From NCBI RefSeq assembly GCF_037414475.1, contig NZ_CP147913.1:744001-808000 (forward strand): DNA of 64,000 nt, in the 5' to 3' direction. Under the pieces are notes generated by a model, which was given only the letters and a program-made list of their open reading frames with translations, was not told where the DNA came from and made no database searches. The position numbers and the translations under genes were made by a program. The stretch is from Myxococcus stipitatus. Lineage in GTDB: Bacteria; Myxococcota; Myxococcia; Myxococcales; Myxococcaceae. Shown piece after piece: positions 1 through 7,328 of this stretch (the first letter of the stretch is position 1; every line of letters begins with the position of its first letter).

Positions 1-190
1 TTCGTACAGGCCCGGCTGCCCTCACCGTGGAACTTTCGTTCCCTGTGACGGCGCCGTAACGCCCTCGTCACGACGTTTGCGCGCCGGGTCGTGCGCGCGC
101 GGTGCGCTGGGCCGTCCTCCACCCGACGTTGCCGTACCGGGCACCGCAGTTGCACAACGCCTCTGCCGGCTGCGACGGGGAGGCGGGGAC

Positions 191-1396
191 ATGGGCGGGA
201 GGTGGAGGATTCTTCGCGGGAAAAGGGGCCTCCTCGTCGCGGTCCTCATGAGCGGTCCGGTGCTGGCGGCGCCCCCGGACGCGGCGGAGGACTCACTCTC
301 CGGTGGCGTGGTGGATGGCGTCGAGCCCACGGAGAGCGGCCCGCCCGAAGGCGCCGAGCCCCTGGAGCCTTCCACGGCCCTGCCGGAGGACGCGGTGGCG
401 CAGGTGATGCCGCCGCCCTCCCCTCCCCCCGAGAAGAAGAAAAAGAAGCCGGGCGCGCAGCAGGAGGACTCGATGGGCGAGGACTCCACCGCGCTCGACG
501 ACACACCGGCGGACGAGGTGCAGCGCGTGCGCGTCTTCGGCCGCGTCTACGCGCGGGCCAGCGCGGATGAGCGGGAGAAGTTCCAGCGCTCGTTGAGCAT
601 TCCCTCGGCGCGCGTGGGCGTGGGCACCTCGCTGCCCAACCTGGAGGCGGAGGTGAGCGCGGACCTGGCGGACGCGTCGCTGCTCAAGGACGCCTTCGTG
701 CGGCTGGCGGATGACGCCAAGCGATTCAGGCTCTACGGCGGTCAGTTCAAGGCCCCCTTCCTCCAGCGCCGGCTGGAGGGCTCGTGGAGCCTGCCCATCC
801 AGGGACGCGGCCTGGTGGAGGACTATCTCGGAGACTACGAGCTGGGAGGGCGCCGGCTGGGGTTGATGGGCGAGGTGCGCCTCAAGAGCCTCTGGGACGT
901 GCGGGTCTCCGCGGGAGTCTTCCAAGGCTCCAAGGACGAGCTGGGTGTCCGCACGAAGGAGGACGCCGCGGGGCGCGTCAGCGTGCGTCCGCTCGGGAAG
1001 ATGCTCACCTTGGGGATGAGCACCTATGTCGCGGAGTTCATGGACCGGGCTCGCCGCCACGCGGTCGCGGTGGACGCCGAATGGAGAAGAGGCGCGTGGA
1101 GCGTGACGGGCGAGGTCGTCACGGGACGACTTCCCGTCGGGCCGTTCACCGCGCAGCTCCTGCTGGCGAGTTGGACGGTGCCGGTGACGGTGGAGTGGGC
1201 GCTCCAGCCCGTGGTGGGCGTGGAGGGCTTGCAGTTGAGGGGGGACGTGGAGGGTCGAGGCCATTCGCTGTTGGGAGGCCTCAACCTGCTGTTGGGCAGT
1301 CGGTTCCGGGGGCAGTTCCAGGTGGAGCGCGCGCTGCGGCCAGGAGATGAGACGCCGGGCCTCGAATACTCGCTGCAGCTGGCGACCCGTTTCTAG
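191..1396 (+). CDS. OprO/OprP-like outer-membrane porin, first gene of the VTC operon
   Basis: Predicted 401-residue outer-membrane protein. The start at 191 is chosen because it follows a GGGGAGG-type ribosome site and begins a typical signal peptide (basic start, then LLVAVLMSGPVLAA). Residues of about 30-110 form a Pro/Glu linker with a run of five lysines. From about residue 110 to the end the sequence has alternating beta-strand character, contains YGGQFKAPF (a signature shared with phosphate-selective porins O/P, where GQFK-PF recurs), and ends in an aromatic residue (RF), as expected for a barrel inserted by the BAM machinery. It stands 15 bases ahead of the VTC-domain gene and is probably co-transcribed with it. 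Inference: it passes phosphate, polyphosphate or another anion for the downstream genes. It could instead be a non-selective barrel; the family call is moderately sure, the substrate is not. Confidence 0.65.
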   Translation: MGGRWRILRGKRGLLVAVLMSGPVLAAPPDAAEDSLSGGVVDGVEPTESGPPEGAEPLEPSTALPEDAVAQVMPPPSPPPEKKKKKPGAQQEDSMGEDSTALDDTPADEVQRVRVFGRVYARASADEREKFQRSLSIPSARVGVGTSLPNLEAEVSADLADASLLKDAFVRLADDAKRFRLYGGQFKAPFLQRRLEGSWSLPIQGRGLVEDYLGDYELGGRRLGLMGEVRLKSLWDVRVSAGVFQGSKDELGVRTKEDAAGRVSVRPLGKMLTLGMSTYVAEFMDRARRHAVAVDAEWRRGAWSVTGEVVTGRLPVGPFTAQLLLASWTVPVTVEWALQPVVGVEGLQLRGDVEGRGHSLLGGLNLLLGSRFRGQFQVERALRPGDETPGLEYSLQLATRF

Positions 1397-1411
1397 TCAT
1401 GGAGACACGCC

Positions 1412-2125
1412 ATGCTCTCGTTCTCCGAGGGGGAAGTGACCAGGATCCGGCGTGAGTTCAAGCTGGTGCTGGAGGAGCAAGCGGCGCAGGTCTTGAGCCA
1501 GCGCCTGTCCGAGGACATGGGCGGGCTGACGCCCATGCCCACGCGCATCGTCTCCGTGTACTTCGACCGGCCCGGCTGTCCGCTGGCGGAGCGCGCGCTG
1601 CGCTCCCCCGACGACTGCCTCAAGGTGCGCACGAAGGAGTACGCGCCGGACGTGGGCGCCGAGGGTGTGGAGCGCGTGGTGCTGGAGGTGAAGCGCGAAA
1701 GCCACGGCCTCACCCAGAAGCGGCGCGTCTGGGTGCCGCGCGCGGAGCTGGGGCGCGTGCTGGGAGGAGGCACGCGGCTGTTGCCGCTCATCACCGGAGG
1801 GAGTCTGTCGCCGGTGCTGGCGGTGACGTATCAGCGCCACGTGTATCCATCGCCCCGCGGCTGGCGGGTGACGGTGGACCGGGACATCGGCTACCACCAG
1901 ATTGCCCCCGAGGTGGCGATGTCACAGTTTTCCCTGACAAGCGAGCGGCTGGGTCCGCCGCGGTCTCGCGAAGGGCGCGTGGTGGTGGAGGTGAAGCATC
2001 TGGGGCAGGAGCTTCCGGACTGGCTGGCGTCGCTCAATCCTGGAGGGGTGCCGACGTACAGCAAGTTCGCGGAAGGGATGGCGAGGGTTCATGCCTTCGT
2101 CGTGGATGGGGTCGCGAGGGGATAG
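1412..2125 (+). CDS. VTC-domain protein (polyphosphate polymerase-like)
   Basis: A 237-residue protein that is almost entirely one VTC domain, the tunnel-shaped catalytic fold of the Vtc4 polyphosphate polymerase. Diagnostic blocks in order are RREFK (13-17), SVYFDR (48-53), the basic strand KVRTKEY (71-77), LEVKRE (91-96), YQRHVY (140-145), VDRD (155-158), VVEVKH (191-196) and YSKFAEGM (216-223). These supply the Arg/Lys lining and the acidic metal ligands expected of an active enzyme. No membrane segment is present, so it should be cytosolic or docked on the DUF4956 membrane partner two genes downstream. A GGAGA site sits before the ATG. Known from the family: ATP-driven polyphosphate synthesis in yeast; bacterial members are often called polyphosphate polymerase domain proteins. 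Polymerase activity here is inferred from motif conservation only. Confidence 0.85.
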   Translation: MLSFSEGEVTRIRREFKLVLEEQAAQVLSQRLSEDMGGLTPMPTRIVSVYFDRPGCPLAERALRSPDDCLKVRTKEYAPDVGAEGVERVVLEVKRESHGLTQKRRVWVPRAELGRVLGGGTRLLPLITGGSLSPVLAVTYQRHVYPSPRGWRVTVDRDIGYHQIAPEVAMSQFSLTSERLGPPRSREGRVVVEVKHLGQELPDWLASLNPGGVPTYSKFAEGMARVHAFVVDGVARG

Positions 2126-2130
2126 ACACC

Positions 2131-3846
2131 GTGTTCATCGACTTCGAGGGGATTGATGGCAGCGGCAAGACGACGCTCTCCAACCTGCTGGCCGGAAGGC
2201 TGAAGAAGCTGGGCTACCGGGTGGCGCATGCACGCGAGGGCGGCGAGCTGCGCTCGTCCACGGCCCGGCGCGTGCGGGAGCTCACGCGCGACGCGCGGCT
2301 CCTGGAGATGTCGACGCGCGCCGAGTTCTTTCTCAACCTGGCCCGGGACGCCCAGCAGTTGGAGGAAGTGGTGGCGCCCGCGCTCTCCCGGGGTGAGGTG
2401 TGCATCACCGACCGTTACCTGTACTCGCAGCTCGCGCTGAGTGGCGGCGGCCGGGGCCTGCCGCTGGCGGAGCTGCGGCCCGCGTGTGAGCTGGCCTCGC
2501 AGGGGCTGTGGCCGGACCTGGTCATCCTCGTCGACGTGGACCCGGACCTGGCGCGCTTGCGCAAGCGGCTGGGCAAGGCCCAGTCGGACCGGAGCGCGGA
2601 GAGCGACAGCCGCAAGGGCCTGGCGGGCGCGGGGCTCGCCGTGCGCACGCGGGAGGCGTTCCTCGCCCTGGCGAGAGAAGACCCCCGGCGCTGGCTCATC
2701 CTCGAGAACAACGACGTGCCGCTGCGCGTGCTGGAGCAGCGCCTGGTCGACGCCGTGGTCGCGCGGCTGGAAGGGCGCGACACGCCCGTGCAACGCATCG
2801 TCCCCTCGCCCATCGCCCCGCCTCCTCCAGGGCCGGTGCGAGTGGAGCAAGTGGAGGAGCACTTCTTCCAGACGTTGGATGCAGTGGAGCTGCGCGAGCC
2901 GGCGCTGGCGCTGTGGCTACTGGATGGCCTGCCCGGGCTCGCCGCGCACCAGCGCCGGTTGGACTTCGTGGAGCGCTTCCCCTCCCTCACGGCGCGCGGG
3001 CTCCAGGGGCTGGATGACGATGCCGCGTGGTCGCTGCGCGAGGTGCTGGCCCCGTTGGCGCCCCTCCAGGTGGCCAGCGGGCTGACAGGCTTGATGAGTC
3101 CCCGCGCGGCGATGATGCGCGAGCGGCTGTATGTCCATGCGCCCGCAGAAGTCCTCCAAGGCCTCAAGGCAGACGACTCGCCCCAGGCCTGGGCGCTGCG
3201 CGAGCGCGGCATGAGAGATGGGCGGCTGGCGGCGGTGCTGCTCGGCCTCGCGGGGATGGACAGCGAGGAGTCCTGGGTGGTGCGGGAGGCGGGCATGTCT
3301 CGCGGACTCCACGCAGAGGTCGCGCGCAGCCTGGGAGGACTGTCCGACGCGAGGGCCGAGGCGCTGCGCGAGGTGCTCCTGCCCCACGACAGGCTGGCGG
3401 TGCTGCGCGGGACACTCGGGTTGGACACCCCCGTGGCGCGCGGGCTGCGCGAGGCCTTGGCGGACAAGGCGCTGAAGCTGGTGCTGCGCTCGCTGACGGG
3501 GCTCTCGTCACGGGAGTCCTGGGCCCTGCGCGAGCGCTCCGCGCACAAGACGAAGGAGGCCTTGGACTCGGTGGACGGCATGAGCGACCCACGCGCGTGG
3601 AAGCTGCGGGTGGCGCACGCGAACCGCTGGCCCGCCACCGTGCTCTCCTCGCTCAGGGGGTTGCCGCTGGAGCCCGAGACGCGCCTGTTGATGGAGCGCA
3701 TCCTGGAGACTCATGCCACTCGGTTGCCGGTGCTGCGCAACGCGTACTCGGTCATCGCCACGGCGGCGACGCTCGACGCGCGGGGGTGGGTCTCCCGTCC
3801 GGGCCGCCCGGCCGTGGAGCCTCCGTCCCAGCAGATGGAAGTCTGA
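2131..3846 (+). CDS. Thymidylate-kinase-like P-loop kinase fused to about ten helical repeats
   Basis: A 571-residue two-part protein with a GTG start 5 bases after the VTC gene. Residues 1-215 are a thymidylate-kinase-like domain: FEGIDGSGKTT (5-15) is the P-loop, TDRYLYS (93-99) the DR-Y substrate motif, followed by GGGRG, and a lid-like basic stretch lies at about 144-163. After a proline-rich linker (about 224-236), residues 265-560 hold about ten units of 27-30 residues with the pattern G-L/M-S-x-x-x-A-W-x-L-R-E ... V-L-x-x-L, a HEAT/ARM-like helical solenoid. A housekeeping Tmk is about 210 residues and has no such tail. Known: PPK2 polyphosphate:nucleotide kinases share the thymidylate-kinase fold. 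Inference: the kinase works with the polyphosphate made by the neighbour, and the repeats act as a scaffold. A plain dTMP kinase with an extra domain is the alternative. Confidence 0.75.
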   Translation: MFIDFEGIDGSGKTTLSNLLAGRLKKLGYRVAHAREGGELRSSTARRVRELTRDARLLEMSTRAEFFLNLARDAQQLEEVVAPALSRGEVCITDRYLYSQLALSGGGRGLPLAELRPACELASQGLWPDLVILVDVDPDLARLRKRLGKAQSDRSAESDSRKGLAGAGLAVRTREAFLALAREDPRRWLILENNDVPLRVLEQRLVDAVVARLEGRDTPVQRIVPSPIAPPPPGPVRVEQVEEHFFQTLDAVELREPALALWLLDGLPGLAAHQRRLDFVERFPSLTARGLQGLDDDAAWSLREVLAPLAPLQVASGLTGLMSPRAAMMRERLYVHAPAEVLQGLKADDSPQAWALRERGMRDGRLAAVLLGLAGMDSEESWVVREAGMSRGLHAEVARSLGGLSDARAEALREVLLPHDRLAVLRGTLGLDTPVARGLREALADKALKLVLRSLTGLSSRESWALRERSAHKTKEALDSVDGMSDPRAWKLRVAHANRWPATVLSSLRGLPLEPETRLLMERILETHATRLPVLRNAYSVIATAATLDARGWVSRPGRPAVEPPSQQMEV

Positions 3847-3858
3847 GGGGACGTGCCC

Positions 3859-4566
3859 ATGGACCTCTCGCTTCCTTCCTTCTTCGAAGGCGCCAAGGCG
3901 GAGATGAACGCCTTGTCCATCACCGTGATGCTGCCGCGCATGCTCGCGGCGGCGTTCATCGGCGCGCTCCTGTCGCTGCGGCCCTGGCGGGTGCTCCTGC
4001 GCAGGCCCCTGCCGAAGTCGGACATGGTTCAGGCGCAGGTGCTGCTGTGCGCCGCGGCGGCGGTCATCACCGCCGTCATCGGCGACAGCGTGGCCAAGGC
4101 CTTTGGCCTGGTGGGCCTGGGCGGCTTCGTGCGCTTCCGCTCGGGACTGAAGGACCCTCGCGACGCGGCCATCCTCTTCTTGATGATTGGCCTGGGCATG
4201 GCGTGTGGCCATGGCAGCCTGGGGCTCGCGAGCGTGGGCACCGTCTTCGTGGCGGCGCTGCTGTTCGTGCTGGACCTGTTCAACCGCGGAGAGGTGCCCG
4301 GCACACTCAAGCAGCGGCTGCTCGTCTCCGCGCAGGCCGATGACCTGGTGACCGCGGAGGCCACGCTGAGGAGCGCGCTGGGTGAGCGCAACGTGTTGGT
4401 GAAGAGCTGCGCGCTCGACTTCGACGGGCGGCGGCTGGAGCTGGAGGTGGAGGAGCCTGTGCCCGGCTCTTTGACCGCGGCATTGGGACGTACGGAGGGA
4501 ATGCCCCTGCGGGGGCTGCGGTGGACGGCGGTGAGCCCCAAGGGGGGACGGGAGGAGCTGACATGA
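3859..4566 (+). CDS. DUF4956 membrane protein of the VTC operon
   Basis: A 235-residue membrane protein of the DUF4956 family. Hydrophobic segments lie at about residues 22-40, 58-75, 103-117 and 121-140, and the family block FVRFRSGLKDPRDAAILFLM (90-109) sits between the second and third, followed by GLGMACG. The C-terminal 90 residues form a soluble, ferredoxin-like-looking domain. The ATG at 3859 is preferred to a GTG at 3853 because GAGGGG lies 8 bases before it. Known: DUF4956 genes commonly neighbour VTC-domain genes in bacteria, often together with a CotH-type kinase-like protein. Here the third partner is the kinase-repeat fusion instead. Probable role: the membrane component or channel of the VTC system. 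The last codons overlap the next gene by four bases (ATGA), so translation is probably coupled. Confidence 0.85.
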   Translation: MDLSLPSFFEGAKAEMNALSITVMLPRMLAAAFIGALLSLRPWRVLLRRPLPKSDMVQAQVLLCAAAAVITAVIGDSVAKAFGLVGLGGFVRFRSGLKDPRDAAILFLMIGLGMACGHGSLGLASVGTVFVAALLFVLDLFNRGEVPGTLKQRLLVSAQADDLVTAEATLRSALGERNVLVKSCALDFDGRRLELEVEEPVPGSLTAALGRTEGMPLRGLRWTAVSPKGGREELT

Positions 4567-5330
4567 AGCGCTGGTGGATGGCCGCGCTCGCGGCCGGTGG
4601 GTTGCTCGTGGGTTGTGGCGGCGGCGAGAACCTGCCACGTGGCGATGGAATGGGGCCGAGGACGCCCGATGGCGACGTGGGACTCCCCGGGGAGCCGCAA
4701 GCTCCCGACACCGCCACGTCCCTGTGGCCGCTGACGGAGGGCTCCGTCTGGGTCTACGACATCCAGGACCCCGTGCATGGCCGCTTCCAGAAACACGTGA
4801 CGGTGGATGGGCCGCGCGATGTGCCGGGGGCTCCGGCGGGCACGACAGGCGTGCTCGTGCGCAGCCGGCAGGACCGCGTCGCGACGGGAGTGCTCTACGA
4901 GGAGTACTCGTGGCAGGCCGAGCAGCCCAACGGCCTGGTGGTGCGGCTGCGCGAGGAGGACCATCGGGATGGGGCGCTGGTGCGCACCACCACCTGGTCT
5001 CCCGCCACGGTGAAGTCGCTGGCGCGCGCGCCCAGCGCCCTGCCCTGGTCCTACACCAACGCGGTGAAGGAGCTCACCGTGCTGGGCGATGGCAGCCAGG
5101 AGGACGGCGACCCGACGTACGCGTGGCGCGTGGTGGAGATGGGGGTGACGGTGCAGACGCGGGCCGGCACCTTCACCAACGCCGTGAAGGTGCGGCGCGA
5201 GAAGCTCAACGACGCGGGTGAAGTGAAAGAGGGCAAGGAGCGCACGTACTGGTTGGTGCCCGGCATCGGCAAGGTGCGCGAGGAGGGAGAGCGCACCGAG
5301 GACCTCGCGTCCTACGACGTGAAGAAGTAG
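4563..5330 (+). CDS. Lipoprotein closing the VTC operon
   Basis: A 255-residue lipoprotein. The ATG at 4563 overlaps the stop of the DUF4956 gene and starts a signal peptide ending in the lipobox LLVGC, with the modified cysteine at residue 18. The mature N-terminus is Gly/Asp/Pro-rich, then a compact domain begins with LWPLTEGSVWVYD, a phrase found in many secreted bacterial proteins of unknown function (W-P-L-x-x-G-x-x-W-x-Y). The remainder is rich in beta-strand and in charged residues (RVRREK, GIGKVREEGER). No catalytic motif is seen. Position as the last gene of a tightly spaced operon suggests a periplasmic or outer-membrane-anchored accessory to the porin/VTC system. Function unknown. 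Confidence 0.8.
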   Translation: MKRWWMAALAAGGLLVGCGGGENLPRGDGMGPRTPDGDVGLPGEPQAPDTATSLWPLTEGSVWVYDIQDPVHGRFQKHVTVDGPRDVPGAPAGTTGVLVRSRQDRVATGVLYEEYSWQAEQPNGLVVRLREEDHRDGALVRTTTWSPATVKSLARAPSALPWSYTNAVKELTVLGDGSQEDGDPTYAWRVVEMGVTVQTRAGTFTNAVKVRREKLNDAGEVKEGKERTYWLVPGIGKVREEGERTEDLASYDVKK

Positions 5331-5460
5331 GCGCACGGCCGCACCTGCGTGGGGCGCGCGAGGGCTTGCCTCGCCGCCCGGGGGCCACCCGCCGCTCAGG
5401 ATGAACGTCGTGAAATAGACCGTTGGGCCTCCGTCCCGAAATGGTTCGGGAGGAGGCTGC

Positions 5461-7197
5461 ATGCATCGGAAGACCCGCTTCACCCTCATGGCCGTGGCCC
5501 TGACGCTCGTGTCGGGCATGGCCTCCGCGGGCGTTCTCGCTCGTGACCCCTACCTCCAGAAGGTTGGACCGGACACTGCCCTGGTGGCGTTCCGGCTGGC
5601 GTCCAGTTGCTCGCCCGAGGTGCGTTACGGCACGGGCGCCGTGAGCGAGGTTGCTCGCTCGGAGACCACAGGCCGCAATCACGCGGTGGTGCTGACGGGC
5701 CTGAAGCCCGGCACCGAGTACACGTATGAAGTGAGTGCCTGCGGCACCACGACACCCCCCAAACGATTCACCACCGCCCCCGAGCCGGGCACCCGGCGCG
5801 TGCACTTCGCCGCCATGGGAGACTTCGGCACGGGAGGCTCGGACCAGCGCAAGGTCGTCGCGCGCATGCTCACGAACAAGCCAGAGCTGTTCGTGGCGCT
5901 CGGTGACAACGCCTACCCCGACGGCACCGAGGCCGATTTCCAGAACAACCTCTTCACGCCCATGGCCCCCCTGCTCGCGGAGGTGCCCATGTTCGCCACG
6001 CCCGGCAATCACGAATACGTGACGAACGAGGGAGAGCCGTACCTCAACAACCTCTTCATGCCCACCAACAACCCGGCGGGCTCCGAGCGCTACTTCTCCT
6101 TCGACTGGGGACACGTGCACTTCGTGTCCATCGACTCCAACTGCGCGCTCGGCCTGTCGGCGCCGAACCGCTGCACGCTGGCGGCCCAGAAGGCGTGGCT
6201 GGAGACGGACCTGGCCACGACGAAGCAGCCCTGGAAGGTCGTCTTCTTCCACCACCCGGCCTGGTCCAGCGGCGAGCACGGCTCGCAGCTCACCATGCGC
6301 CGCCAGTTCGCGCCGCTCCTCGAGAAGTACGGCGTGGACCTGGTGCTCACGGGGCACGACCACAACTACGAGCGCAGCAAGCCCATGAAGGGTGATGGCA
6401 TCGCCTCGTCGGGTGGCATCCCGTACCTCGTCGTGGGCGGTGGAGGCGCGGCCCTGCGGCCGTTCGCCGGAGGCCAGCCCGACTGGAGCGTCATCCGCGA
6501 CAGCAAGGCCTACGGCTACCTGGACGTGGAGGTCGTCGAGGGCGTGCTCAACGCGAAGCTCGTCACCGTCGACAACAAGGTGCTCGACAGCTTCACGCTG
6601 CGCAAGGACCTGCCCCCCGTGGAGCAGCCGCCTCCGGCCGCCGCGCTGACCATCAACGTGGAGGGCCAGCGCGGTGTCGCCCCGCACAAGGTCCTCGTCC
6701 GCGCGACGACGTCCTCGCCGGACGTCCCGGTGCGCTGGGACTTCGGTGACGGCGGCACGGCCGAGGGACACACCGCGGAGCACGTCTACACCAAAGCCGG
6801 TCAATTCACCGTGACGGCGACCGCCACCTTCGGCGCCGTGACGCGCACGGCGACGGCCGTCGTCACCGTCAGCGAGGCCCCAGGTGGAACCCCGGATGGG
6901 GGCACCTCGCCTGGAACGGACGGAGGCACCTCGCCTGGAACGGACGGGGGCACCTCGCCTGGAACGGATGGAGGCACCTCGCCTGGGGCGGACGCGGGCA
7001 CCTCGCCCGGGACGGACGCGGGCACCGGCACGCAGCCTGGGACGGACAACCCCACCCCGCCTCCCGCCATCGCCGACAAGGACGAAGGTTCCGGAGGCGG
7101 CGGATGCTCCGCCACCTCCACCGCCACGCTCCTCCCAGCGGGCGGACTGCTGTTGTCACGGCTCCTGAGACGGCGCCGCGCGAGCCGACAGGCCTGA
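5461..7197 (+). CDS. Secreted purple-acid-phosphatase-like enzyme with PKD domain and MYXO-CTERM-like tail
   Basis: A 578-residue exported metallophosphoesterase with a GGGAGGAGG site before the ATG. After a signal peptide (1-23) comes an N-terminal fibronectin-like domain (about 28-105) typical of purple acid phosphatases, then the dinuclear-metal motifs GDFG (120-123), GDNAY (148-152), GNHE (182-185), FFHHP and GHDHNYER in the right order. Residues of about 395-470 form a PKD domain (VRWDFGDGG ... HVYTKAGQFTVT). A Thr/Ser/Pro/Gly linker of repeated DGGTSPGT units follows. The end, GSGGGGCS plus a hydrophobic stretch plus RLLRRRR, matches the MYXO-CTERM type of surface-sorting tail. Likely role: release of phosphate from organic esters at the cell surface. 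It follows the VTC operon by 130 bases, reinforcing the phosphate theme, but may have its own promoter. Confidence 0.88.
   Translation: MHRKTRFTLMAVALTLVSGMASAGVLARDPYLQKVGPDTALVAFRLASSCSPEVRYGTGAVSEVARSETTGRNHAVVLTGLKPGTEYTYEVSACGTTTPPKRFTTAPEPGTRRVHFAAMGDFGTGGSDQRKVVARMLTNKPELFVALGDNAYPDGTEADFQNNLFTPMAPLLAEVPMFATPGNHEYVTNEGEPYLNNLFMPTNNPAGSERYFSFDWGHVHFVSIDSNCALGLSAPNRCTLAAQKAWLETDLATTKQPWKVVFFHHPAWSSGEHGSQLTMRRQFAPLLEKYGVDLVLTGHDHNYERSKPMKGDGIASSGGIPYLVVGGGGAALRPFAGGQPDWSVIRDSKAYGYLDVEVVEGVLNAKLVTVDNKVLDSFTLRKDLPPVEQPPPAAALTINVEGQRGVAPHKVLVRATTSSPDVPVRWDFGDGGTAEGHTAEHVYTKAGQFTVTATATFGAVTRTATAVVTVSEAPGGTPDGGTSPGTDGGTSPGTDGGTSPGTDGGTSPGADAGTSPGTDAGTGTQPGTDNPTPPPAIADKDEGSGGGGCSATSTATLLPAGGLLLSRLLRRRRASRQA
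6913..7026 (+). repeat. 24-bp tandem repeat encoding the Gly/Thr/Ser/Pro linker
   Basis: About 4.75 direct copies of a 24-bp unit (first unit 6913-6936, then 6937, 6961, 6985 and a partial from 7009) encode GTDGGTSP-type repeats between the PKD domain and the sorting tail of the phosphatase. Copies differ by a few silent or Gly/Ala changes. Copy number of such units is expected to vary between strains by slippage. Confidence 0.9.
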
Positions 7198-7328
7198 ACC
7201 CCCGCGCCTTCCCTCCTGGAAGGCGCACCTCTTGCCCGGGTGGACCGGTGGACCCACAGTCCCCGGCCACCCGGGTTTGTTTTCCCCGCTTGTCAACCAG
7301 CCCTGGGGATGCAAAGGCCCCTGCCGAC

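Noticed and set aside
1-190. Gene start at 77 for the porin
   Set aside because: A GTG/ATG at 77 gives an Arg/Gly-rich leader with no signal peptide; the ATG at 191 has a ribosome site and a proper signal sequence.
6913-7026. Regular 24-bp repeats as a possible CRISPR array
   Set aside because: No spacers between the units and the reading frame is continuous through them.
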